The notes: a model not told the origin generated them from the sequence alone. A DNA stretch of 6,406 nucleotides from Proteobacteria bacterium UBA5122 (GCA_002415485.1 DHYU01000051.1:1-6406), one strand, 5' to 3'. Shown: positions 1 through 5,632, counted from the first letter of the stretch. Numbers and translations: made by a program.

Positions 1-174
1 GATGACTTCGTGCGCTGGATCTTTCCGCGCCTGTTTTATTCGCGCATCCCACGTTATGAGGGGATCGCCGCGCAATATGGTTACACCATCACCACCGACG
101 AATTGGCGCGGGTGCAAACCGCCGATGACTTCATCGAGCTGCTGCGCCATGCATTGAAATCACAAACACCTTAA
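1..174 (+). CDS. 3' end of an unrecognised protein-coding gene (partial)
   Basis: Frame 1 is open from the window edge to a TAA at 172-174 and encodes 57 residues. The segment begins DDFVRWIFPRLFYSRIPRYE, continues through an aromatic/Thr-rich stretch (QYGYTITTDEL), and ends with an acidic amphipathic helix (ADDFIELLRHAL). This looks like the compact helical C-terminus of a soluble cytoplasmic protein: there is no membrane segment. Codon use (GCG, CTG, ATC, ACC) matches metA downstream, so coding status is well supported. Only 26 bases separate its stop from the metA start and no terminator hairpin is visible there, so the two genes may be co-transcribed. I do not recognise the family from this fragment and assign no function; the N-terminal part outside the window would be needed. 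Confidence 0.75.
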   Translation, partial: DDFVRWIFPRLFYSRIPRYEGIAAQYGYTITTDELARVQTADDFIELLRHALKSQTP

Positions 175-200
175 GCGTTGATTGAGAGTTTAGAGTCCCT

Positions 201-1268
201 ATGCCACTAGTTGCCAACTCCAATTTGCCCGCCTTTCACCGCCTGGCCAGTGAAGGCGAGACCATTATCTCGAAAGAAACCGCACTCCATCAGGATATCC
301 GCGAGCTGCATATCGGCCTGTTGAACATGATGCCGGACAGTGCGCTTGCCGCCACCGAACGTCAGTTCTTCCGTCTGGTCGGCGAGAGCAATCAGATCGC
401 ACAGTTTTATATGCACCCGTTCACACTGAAAGAGATCCCGCGCGGTGAAAAGGCACAGGCACATATCGATGCCCACTACGAGAGCTTTGAACAGATCAAA
501 GAAAACAGCCTCGATGCATTGATCATCACCGGCGCCAATGTCAGCCAGCCCGACCTATCCCTGGAACCGTTCTGGCAACCGCTGAACGAGGTCATCGATT
601 GGGCCTACGACAATGTCGCCTCGACCTTGTGTTCGTGCCTGGCGACGCATGCAGTGATGCAGTTCCGTTATCAGCAAAGACGCCGCCCTCTGGGCGATAA
701 ATGCTGGGGCGTTTTCTCCCATCGCGTGGTTGAGCGCAACCATCCGCTGGTGATGGGCGTCAATACCCGCTTTGATGTGCCACACTCACGCTTCAACGAC
801 ATCAGCCGCGAACAATTTGAAAGTGCCGGGCTAAAGGTATTGGTTGAAAGCGAGGTCGGCGTGCATCTGGCCGTCAGCGAAGACCTGTTCCGCATCGTCT
901 TTTTCCAGGGCCACCCGGAATACGACATCATCAGTCTGCTCAAGGAATACAAGCGCGAAGTCAAACGCTTTGCCGCAGGCGATCGGACAGACTATCCGCC
1001 GATGCCGGAAAATTACTTCACGCCTCAAACCGCTGCCATCTTGAACGAGCACCAACTACACGTACAAAAGGCGTTGGCGAGCAGCTTGCCGATGCCTGAA
1101 CTACCCGAGACCTTGATTACCGAGCAGCTCGATAACACCTGGCACGATACGGCCGAGGCGATCATCAACAATTGGATCGGGCGGGTTTATCTCACCACCA
1201 ACAATCAACGCAAACTGCAGTTCATGGACAACATCGACCCCGCCGACCCACTCGGACTCAAGAAATAA
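201..1268 (+). CDS. metA: Homoserine O-acyltransferase (probably succinyltransferase), MetA family
   Basis: MetA transfers an acyl group from acyl-CoA to the hydroxyl of L-homoserine, the committed step of methionine biosynthesis, in the cytoplasm. The 355-residue product matches the family throughout: LNMMPDSALAATERQFFRLV (41-60), LIITGANV (107-114), the nucleophile-elbow region STLCSCLATHA (141-151) and HPEYD (238-242). By alignment with E. coli MetA from memory, Cys146 is the acyl-accepting cysteine and His238 with Glu240 complete the catalytic set; GVFSHRV (170-176) and VPHSRFND (193-200) are further family blocks. It is longer than the approximately 309-residue E. coli protein, with extra sequence between about 255 and 315. 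Ser115 occupies the position where Gly is associated with succinyl-CoA and Glu with acetyl-CoA use, so the acyl donor is uncertain. The ATG at 201 starts the conserved N-terminus; the upstream Shine-Dalgarno is weak (AGAG near 191-195). Confidence 0.95.
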   Translation: MPLVANSNLPAFHRLASEGETIISKETALHQDIRELHIGLLNMMPDSALAATERQFFRLVGESNQIAQFYMHPFTLKEIPRGEKAQAHIDAHYESFEQIKENSLDALIITGANVSQPDLSLEPFWQPLNEVIDWAYDNVASTLCSCLATHAVMQFRYQQRRRPLGDKCWGVFSHRVVERNHPLVMGVNTRFDVPHSRFNDISREQFESAGLKVLVESEVGVHLAVSEDLFRIVFFQGHPEYDIISLLKEYKREVKRFAAGDRTDYPPMPENYFTPQTAAILNEHQLHVQKALASSLPMPELPETLITEQLDNTWHDTAEAIINNWIGRVYLTTNNQRKLQFMDNIDPADPLGLKK

Positions 1269-1270
1269 CT

Positions 1271-1292
1271 TAGGGCCTGTTAACAGGCCCTA
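1271..1292. terminator. Perfect palindrome between convergent metA and tcdA, likely bidirectional terminator
   Basis: A 22-base perfect inverted repeat centred between 1281 and 1282 has arms AGGGCCTGTT and AACAGGCCCT plus one more T-A pair. As RNA it can form a GC-rich stem of about 9 bp with a UUAA loop. It begins 3 bases after the metA stop, and its right end covers the tcdA stop codon (CTA on +, TAG on -, at 1290-1292). On the minus strand the stem is followed by a moderately T-rich stretch (AGTTATTTCTT), so it fits intrinsic termination of tcdA better than of metA, where no T-tract follows. A plain stem-loop protecting the 3' ends is the alternative. Confidence 0.6.
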
Positions 1293-2075
1293 GGCCGATG
1301 GTTGTTTGGCCAGCGTGCGATTAATCACCCGCGATGCGGCCATCATGCCAAAACTGGCGGTGACAAATGTCGCCGCCCCATAACCAAACCGGCAGTCCAA
1401 TGACACACCGTGAATACCTGGCTTAGCATGGCATACCGAGCCATCTTCCTTGGGATACAGCGGCTGCTGACTGGAAAAGACACACTCCACACCAAAGTTA
1501 CGCTTAGGGTTGCGTGTAAAACCAAACTCACTGCGCAAACGCGAACGGACTTTTGCCGCCAGCGGATCGTTATAGGTCTTCGACAAATCCGCCACCTGAA
1601 TCAGGCGTGGATCAGTCAAACCACCGGCCCCTCCCGTCGTCACCAGCGGGATCTTATTGCGCTTGCAATAGGCAATCACCTGCGCCTTAAACTTGATACT
1701 GTCCAGCGCGTCGACCACATAGTCATAACCTGCCGACAAAATCTGCACATAGTTCTCATCGTTTAAAAACATATTTGACGGATCACATTTGCAGGCTGGG
1801 TTTATCTGCGATACACGCTCGGCCATTACCTCTACCTTACTGCGATCAACCGTATCCGTCAGTGCATGTAACTGACGATTCACATTCGACAATTCAACAA
1901 CATCCCCATCAACCATGCAGATATTGCCGACATTACTGCGCGCCAATGCTTCCACCACCCAAGAACCGACACCACCTACGCCAATCACCAATACACGCAT
2001 TTGCTCGAGGACAAGTTGACTATCCACACCGTAAAGACGCTGAATACCACCAAAACGAGGCCCTGAAGTGGCCAT
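1290..2075 (-). CDS. tcdA: tRNA threonylcarbamoyladenosine dehydratase TcdA (CsdL/YgdL), E1-like
   Basis: TcdA is an ATP-dependent E1-like enzyme that dehydrates t6A at tRNA position 37 to the cyclic form ct6A; it acts in the cytosol, often with the CsdA/CsdE sulfur-transfer pair. The 261-residue product (E. coli about 268) has the nucleotide-binding loop GVGGVGS (32-38), the acidic strand end VDGDVV (55-60), the hallmark NVNRQ (64-68) with a following Lys80, and the VDALDS segment (121-126) typical of ThiF/MoeB/E1 adenylating domains. The TcdA-specific C-terminal part includes NPKRNFGVECVFSSQQP (189-205) and a Gly/Ala-rich hydrophobic tail (231-249), where the E. coli protein is reported to have a membrane-associating helix. 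The length and the NFGVECVFS block separate it from ThiF and MoeB. The start is set by a GGAGG four bases upstream. It is transcribed towards metA and away from the luxR-type gene. Confidence 0.93.
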   Translation of the reverse strand: MATSGPRFGGIQRLYGVDSQLVLEQMRVLVIGVGGVGSWVVEALARSNVGNICMVDGDVVELSNVNRQLHALTDTVDRSKVEVMAERVSQINPACKCDPSNMFLNDENYVQILSAGYDYVVDALDSIKFKAQVIAYCKRNKIPLVTTGGAGGLTDPRLIQVADLSKTYNDPLAAKVRSRLRSEFGFTRNPKRNFGVECVFSSQQPLYPKEDGSVCHAKPGIHGVSLDCRFGYGAATFVTASFGMMAASRVINRTLAKQPSA

Positions 2076-2079
2076 AAAT

Positions 2080-2084
2080 CCTCC
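2080..2084 (-). promoter_or_regulatory. Shine-Dalgarno of tcdA
   Basis: CCTCC on the plus strand reads GGAGG on the minus strand, four bases before the ATG at 2075. It is a strong anti-SD match at slightly short spacing and fixes the tcdA start. Confidence 0.75.
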
Positions 2085-2140
2085 AAAAATTATACTTATG
2101 TATACCTAGTTTCTTATTAGTGAATATCGATATGATTCGT

Positions 2141-2146
2141 TATACT
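2141..2146 (+). promoter_or_regulatory. Candidate -10 hexamer of the luxR-type gene
   Basis: TATACT matches the sigma70 -10 consensus at 5 of 6 positions and would place the transcript start near 2153, giving a leader of about 90 bases to the ATG at 2244. No good -35 is found at 16-18 bases upstream, so the promoter would be weak or activator-dependent. It lies in the divergent tcdA/luxR region, which is AT-rich. Confidence 0.3.
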
Positions 2147-2161
2147 CAATTTCCGCATTGA
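2146..2161. promoter_or_regulatory. Small inverted repeat, possible operator near the luxR-type promoter
   Basis: TCAAT (2146-2150) and ATTGA (2157-2161) are perfect inverted 5-base arms separated by six bases (TTCCGC), starting at the last base of the candidate -10. Position and spacing would suit binding of a dimeric regulator. It is not a recognisable lux box, and arms this short arise by chance in AT-rich DNA. Confidence 0.2.
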
Positions 2162-2243
2162 AGAATTGACCATTAAATGGCAATCTCCTCTATGCATTAA
2201 CCTTAGACATTCTATTATGTTTATAGAGGCGTCCGCAGAAACG

Positions 2244-2975
2244 ATGAGTTTTGTCAAACTCTTGGAAAATATTCACGACGCCCGTCAAGTGAACGATCTT
2301 AGCAAGATCGGCACATTGATCACACAGCACTACAATTACACACACTACCTTTTTGTCCTACAACAACTACATACCCCTACCAATAGCGAAAACTTTACGC
2401 TCACTAACTACCCACTGGATTGGCAGGAGTATTACCAAAGCAGTGGCGCCATCCGCATGGACCCCCTCATCAACCACAGCCTAGGCTCCATTACCCCGAT
2501 CACCTGGCAACAACTCGAGAAGAAACTAACCAAGTCACACCGTAGCGGCAGCTTCTTTCAAGTTGCCGCCGAGTTTGGTTTCCGCTCAGGCATCACCATC
2601 CCGATACGTTCGACTCAGGGGTATCGCGGCCTACTTACTTTCACCAAGAAAAACGAGACCCATAATCAGCTCAACACAAGACTGATGGACAGCCTGCCAG
2701 ACCTATGTACGTTAGCGCTATTCTACTGTGAGGCGGCAACACGACTTAATTGCCAGACCGAAGGTGAGCTACAAAAACTGACTCCCCGCGAGTTAGAAAT
2801 CATGAAATGGGTTGCTGAGGGCAAAGACAATGAAATGATTGCCTCCATATTAAAAGTCAGTGTTTCAGCCGTCGCATTCCACATACGCAACATCTATAAA
2901 AAACTAGGCGCTGCCAATCGAGCCAATGCAGTAGCCAGGGCATTTATCACAGGTGCAATGCAAGACGCCTACTAA
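2244..2975 (+). CDS. LuxR-family transcriptional regulator with AHL-binding domain (apparent LuxR solo)
   Basis: The 243-residue cytoplasmic regulator has an N-terminal autoinducer-binding domain (about 15-165) and a C-terminal LuxR-type helix-turn-helix (about 177-237: LTPRELEIMKWVAEGK, then AVAFHIRNIYKKLGAANRAN). Residues Tyr56, Trp60, Tyr64, Asp73, Pro74, Trp88 and Gly116 correspond, with identical spacing, to TraR Tyr53, Trp57, Tyr61, Asp70, Pro71, Trp85 and Gly113, the classical AHL-pocket positions. This argues for an AHL ligand rather than the plant-compound type, in which Trp57 and Tyr61 are substituted. In the HTH, the conserved Glu and Gly of LTxRE...EGK are present, with Met at the usual Leu (TraR 182). 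No luxI gene lies in the window. The start is uncertain: ATG at 2244 gives a TraR-like N-terminus but its GAGG (2226-2229) is 14 bases away; ATG 2217 and TTG 2166 are in frame upstream without a Shine-Dalgarno. Confidence 0.88.
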   Translation: MSFVKLLENIHDARQVNDLSKIGTLITQHYNYTHYLFVLQQLHTPTNSENFTLTNYPLDWQEYYQSSGAIRMDPLINHSLGSITPITWQQLEKKLTKSHRSGSFFQVAAEFGFRSGITIPIRSTQGYRGLLTFTKKNETHNQLNTRLMDSLPDLCTLALFYCEAATRLNCQTEGELQKLTPRELEIMKWVAEGKDNEMIASILKVSVSAVAFHIRNIYKKLGAANRANAVARAFITGAMQDAY

Positions 2976-3151
2976 CCCCCCCTTCCCCCCTAAAAAATGC
3001 TGTTGTTATTTTGCATTATTCAAACTAAATCTACTTAACCACCCCTTCAAATCAAACTATAAAAAAACAACACCATAATCATGTAAAAAAATAGCAGGAT
3101 CAAACATATTCCCTAAGTAATTTTAGCGTTTATTAATGAATATTATTGCCG

Positions 3152-3180
3152 TTGAATACAACACCAACAATACATATACG
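3152..3180 (+). promoter_or_regulatory. Candidate sigma70 promoter of the kinase/receiver operon
   Basis: TTGAAT (3152-3157, 4 of 6 to TTGACA) and TATACG (3175-3180, 4 of 6 to TATAAT) are separated by exactly 17 bases. Initiation would fall near 3187, leaving a leader of about 20 bases that still includes the AAAGG Shine-Dalgarno. This is the best-spaced promoter-like pair in the gap and would make the three signalling genes a separate unit from the luxR-type gene. Confidence 0.45.
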
Positions 3181-3195
3181 TAATTCTGAATCTAT

Positions 3196-3200
3196 AAAGG
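3196..3200 (+). promoter_or_regulatory. Shine-Dalgarno choosing ATG 3207 for the kinase gene
   Basis: AAAGG lies six bases before the ATG at 3207. An in-frame TTG at 3201 directly abuts it and so is not a usable start; the protein therefore begins MDNTKVLIIDDD, a normal receiver N-terminus. Confidence 0.65.
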
Positions 3201-3206
3201 TTGAAG

Positions 3207-4490
3207 ATGGACAACACAAAAGTTCTGATTATTGATGACGACGACGATGTACGAGAGCTGGTTGGAGAACTACTCTCTATCACTGACAACTTCCAAGTAC
3301 AAACAGCTGAAAGTGGAAATATAGCCCTTGAGAAAATCAATCACTGGCAGCCTGATATCATTTTTATTGATCAACACCTAGATGACATGTCTGGACTCAC
3401 CCTGCTCGACAAGGCTCTTAAATGCCTACCTGACTGCCAAGCCATCATGCTTACTGGAGACAGTTCACAGGCGCTCGCAGTGCAAGCATTTCGTCACGGC
3501 GCGAGCGATTTCGTCAGCAAACCATTTGATCATGAATATTTAATCCTGGTCGCACAACGTGCTGTAAATCAGCTTGCATCCATTCGTGAGCTCAAAAATA
3601 CCAGGGCACTATTTATATCAGCAGATGAACAGCGGCAAGAAGCAGAAGACTCATGGCGAAGAGAGCGCGACTTTCTATCGACCATGAGCCACGAATTGAG
3701 AACACCTGCACAAATCATTCATACCACACTGTCACTCATAAAAGATGAGCTGAGACAAATGCAATCATCTCTAAGTGAGGCTCGTGCAATTATTGAACAA
3801 AATGAAAGCAAATACTCAGAACGTCTATACGAAATTATAAACACCATCACTTCCCCCTTAATTAACGAAGACGACTTCAATGGTGAAAAACTCCAACGCA
3901 TAGAGGCAGACGTTGAGGAGGCACAAAAAGCTGCACAACGACTACGCAATACAACCACACGCGTTTTAGATCTTGCCAAGCTCTCGAGCGGTCAAGTCGA
4001 ATTTCTATTTTCGGATCATGACATCAGCGAAATGGCAACATCGGTATGTCGAAACTTCCGCACTACCGCAGATGAGCGCAACATCTCTCTTAGCGTCAAC
4101 ACATCCCGCACAGTGCGGGCAGAAGTCGACCAGACCTTTATGGAGCAAGTCCTGACCAACATCATCAGCAACGCACTAAAATTTACACCTAAAAAAGGAT
4201 CCATTACGATCACAGTCACAGAAATTGGCGGCATTATCTCGATCTCTGTCGCAGACACTGGGGAAGGAGTTCCTGTAGGCGAAGAGCAAAAAATATTCCA
4301 GCGCTTCCAACAAGCAACACGCAAAGACGGCGGTCCCACGGTCGAGGGCACAGGCCTCGGCCTGGCGATCTGCCAGCAGATCGTACTAAAACACAACGGC
4401 ATTATTTATGCCACACACAATCACCCTCAAGGACTTATTGTGAACATCGAGATACCTCGCCGACAACAAAACAATCTGACAGCTGCCTAA
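3207..4490 (+). CDS. Soluble receiver-histidine kinase (REC-HisKA-HATPase_c)
   Basis: The 427-residue protein has no membrane segment and should be cytoplasmic. The N-terminal receiver (about 4-120) is complete: acidic cluster 10-14, phospho-acceptor Asp55, Thr83 and Lys105 in SKPFD. A charged helical linker (about 121-155) leads to the H-box STMSHELRTP with His162 as autophosphorylation site. The second DHp helix is recognised at about 242-262 (ending LDLAKLSSG). The distance from His162 to this LD motif is about 92 residues against about 47 in ordinary HisKA domains, so the hairpin carries roughly 45 extra, mostly charged helical residues (about 180-240). The ATPase domain has the N-box NIISNALKFT (318-327), G1 DTGEG (350-354), F-box (363-370) and G2 GTGLGL (381-386), and looks active. 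It likely autophosphorylates and passes phosphate to its own or neighbouring receivers; the input signal is unknown. It heads an apparent operon with two receiver genes, 21 bases before the next start. Confidence 0.93.
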   Translation: MDNTKVLIIDDDDDVRELVGELLSITDNFQVQTAESGNIALEKINHWQPDIIFIDQHLDDMSGLTLLDKALKCLPDCQAIMLTGDSSQALAVQAFRHGASDFVSKPFDHEYLILVAQRAVNQLASIRELKNTRALFISADEQRQEAEDSWRRERDFLSTMSHELRTPAQIIHTTLSLIKDELRQMQSSLSEARAIIEQNESKYSERLYEIINTITSPLINEDDFNGEKLQRIEADVEEAQKAAQRLRNTTTRVLDLAKLSSGQVEFLFSDHDISEMATSVCRNFRTTADERNISLSVNTSRTVRAEVDQTFMEQVLTNIISNALKFTPKKGSITITVTEIGGIISISVADTGEGVPVGEEQKIFQRFQQATRKDGGPTVEGTGLGLAICQQIVLKHNGIIYATHNHPQGLIVNIEIPRRQQNNLTAA

Positions 4491-4511
4491 AGACAGGGGG
4501 CACAACCGCAG

Positions 4512-4979
4512 ATGAACAAATCAACGCCACACACATCAATCGACATAGATTCACACCGCAAGCCCGTTGTGATGATTGTCGACGACGACATCAGCAAACG
4601 AAACATGCTGAAACGACTTCTGTGTACTCGCTATGAAGTTCAATACGCAGACTCAGGCACCGAGGCGATTGAGAAGGCTACCATCTCTGCCCCTGACATC
4701 ATCCTGCTCGACGTCAACATGCCTGACCTGGATGGATTCAAGACCTGTAAGAAACTACGCACTATTGATGCACTTAGATTAAGCAAAATCATGATTGTCA
4801 GCGGCCGGGCATTAGAAGAGGACAAACTGCAAGGCATCACCGCTGGCGCCAATGACTACATCACACTACCTTTCGACGAAACTGAATTCCTATTGCGCAT
4901 TGGCAACATGGTCAAACTTAAACGAGCCGAGGAATTAATCAACGAGCACCAATGGAAGGCCAGCTATGACTCCATATAA
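4512..4979 (+). CDS. Single-domain response regulator with Leu at the conserved Lys position
   Basis: The 155-residue protein consists of a polar N-terminal tail (1-17), one receiver domain (about 18-135) and a short charged C-terminal helix (136-155). It keeps the acidic pair Asp24/Asp25, phospho-acceptor Asp67 in LLDVNMPDLDG, and Ser97 at the Thr/Ser switch position. Where receivers almost always have Lys-Pro (DYITKPF), it reads DYITLPF: Leu119, codon CTA at 4866-4868. Loss of this Lys, equivalent to CheY Lys109, usually impairs phosphorylation-driven switching, so it may act constitutively, as a phosphate sink, or as a protein-interaction module. There is no output domain. ATG 4512 is preceded by a G-rich run (4494-4500) 11 bases away; no other usable start lies upstream of the receiver core. 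It lies between the kinase gene and a second receiver gene. Confidence 0.9.
   Translation: MNKSTPHTSIDIDSHRKPVVMIVDDDISKRNMLKRLLCTRYEVQYADSGTEAIEKATISAPDIILLDVNMPDLDGFKTCKKLRTIDALRLSKIMIVSGRALEEDKLQGITAGANDYITLPFDETEFLLRIGNMVKLKRAEELINEHQWKASYDSI
4954..4959 (+). promoter_or_regulatory. Shine-Dalgarno of the second receiver gene, inside the preceding gene
   Basis: GGAAGG lies six bases before the ATG at 4966, within the last codons of the preceding receiver gene. It supports 4966 over the later in-frame ATG 5113 (nearest GGAG 15 bases away) and, with the 14-base gene overlap, suggests translational coupling. Confidence 0.65.
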
Positions 4980-5577
4980 TCCGATAAAAACCAGCGCCAA
5001 CGGTGATTGGCAAGAATATCTGCGCACTCATCGCACAGTAGATGATGCAGAAGATGCAGGCGGCATAGATCTATTTGGCGACAGCAATGACCTGGAGCAA
5101 TACGCATCAACGATGACCCTCTTAATTATCGATGATGACGCCCCACTTCAACGTCAAATACACGATACCTTTTCCGCTTATTTTCTAAACACCCAATGCG
5201 CCAAAAACGGCAAAGAGGCATTGGATATTGCGCGCCAGATGCGTAGCAATCGCGGCCAAACCATCGGCCCGGACATCATCATCCTTGATCTAGATATGCC
5301 GATAATGGACGGCATTGCCTTCGCTGAAAAGTGGCGTCATGAGAACCCTGTACAGAGTTACGTGATTTTCACCTCATATAAAGGTGGACAAGGACGCTTC
5401 TTCCAACGCCTGACAGGAGGCGTCGTCGGTATGGCCAACCATCTCATTCCTGGCCGTACCGTCAACAAAAGCGTCGACCATGGCGGTGGCGAATTTGCCC
5501 TTCAGAATGCACTCATCAACGTCACCCGCAGCCTACATTCCTTGCAAGGCTGGAAAGATCTGGGCAAGTCTCGCTAA
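4966..5577 (+). CDS. Divergent response regulator protein, receiver lacking the Lys-Pro motif
   Basis: The 203-residue protein starts with an approximately 48-residue acidic, polar extension (DDAEDAGG and GDSNDLEQ) of unknown role, followed by a receiver. Visible receiver elements are MTLLIIDDD (50-58), the phospho-acceptor in IIILDLDMPIMDG (Asp108) and VIFTS with Thr136 at the switch position. After this the family pattern is lost: instead of an Ala/Gly-Ala-x-Asp-Tyr/Phe-x-x-Lys-Pro segment there is a Gly-rich stretch, SYKGGQGRFF, TGGVVGMANH and VDHGGGEF (137-177), ending in an amphipathic helix (178-192). The alpha4-beta5-alpha5 face, which most receivers use for dimers and partners, is therefore remodelled. 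Other frames across 5374-5493 give no Lys-Pro motif and soon reach stops or non-receiver sequence, so a simple frameshift is unlikely. It overlaps the previous gene by 14 bases and ends just before a strong terminator. Receiver assignment is firm; function unknown. Confidence 0.87.
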   Translation: MTPYNPIKTSANGDWQEYLRTHRTVDDAEDAGGIDLFGDSNDLEQYASTMTLLIIDDDAPLQRQIHDTFSAYFLNTQCAKNGKEALDIARQMRSNRGQTIGPDIIILDLDMPIMDGIAFAEKWRHENPVQSYVIFTSYKGGQGRFFQRLTGGVVGMANHLIPGRTVNKSVDHGGGEFALQNALINVTRSLHSLQGWKDLGKSR

Positions 5578-5578
5578 C

Positions 5579-5610
5579 AAAAACGCCAATGCATATGCAT
5601 TGGCGTTTTT
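5579..5610. terminator. Strong bidirectional intrinsic terminator between the receiver operon and thiC
   Basis: A 32-base perfect palindrome centred between 5594 and 5595 forms a stem with core ACGCCAATGC paired to GCATTGGCGT and a short ATAT loop. It is flanked by A5 on the left and T5 on the right, so each strand gives a GC-containing stem followed by a U-tract. It starts one base after the stop of the second receiver gene on the plus strand and lies 22 bases beyond the thiC stop on the minus strand, serving both convergent transcripts. Confidence 0.92.
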
Positions 5611-5632
5611 ACGGCACCAGTTAAAGTAATCA

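Larger units (their letters stand above)
2976..3206. other. AT-rich intergenic gap between luxR-type and kinase genes
   Basis: This stretch holds no credible gene. It opens immediately after the luxR-type stop with a C7-TT-C6 run (2976-2990) followed by TAAAAAA, and is otherwise strongly A/T-biased with several A-runs. No convincing intrinsic terminator follows the luxR-type gene; the best pairing is a 5-base AATGC/GCATT (2996-3000 with 3013-3017). The right end contains the candidate promoter and Shine-Dalgarno of the kinase gene. Minor dyads such as CTAA-6-TTAG (3113-3126) are too short to call as operators. Confidence 0.7.

Noticed and set aside
2089..2094. Perfect TATAAT on the minus strand upstream of tcdA
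   Set aside because: Initiation would fall at about 2082, inside the GGAGG Shine-Dalgarno, and no -35 element is found at 16-18 bases. It is most likely chance in AT-rich DNA.
2124..2133. 10-base palindrome ATATCGATAT in the divergent region
   Set aside because: It does not extend symmetrically and short A/T palindromes are frequent here; no known operator matches.
2121..2149. Possible minus-strand promoter for tcdA (TTGAGT, 17 bases, TATTCA)
   Set aside because: Spacing is correct but the -10 matches consensus at only three positions; too weak to list as a feature, although it is the best-spaced candidate for tcdA.
2996..3017. Weak AATGC/GCATT pairing as a terminator for the luxR-type gene
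   Set aside because: The stem is only five bases with a long loop and no following T-tract.
3000..3206. Search for a lux box before the kinase gene
   Set aside because: No 18-20 base dyad resembling lux/tra boxes was found; only 4-base arms such as CTAA/TTAG.
3143..3340. 65-residue minus-strand open frame over the kinase promoter and start
   Set aside because: Its Ser/Ile/Arg-rich translation mirrors the receiver coding sequence on the other strand; it has no family resemblance and no convincing ribosome-binding site.
5374..5493. Frameshift explaining the missing Lys-Pro motif in the third receiver
   Set aside because: One alternative frame soon hits a stop and the other gives Arg-rich sequence unlike a receiver; the annotated frame stays open with regular codon use and ends at the terminator.
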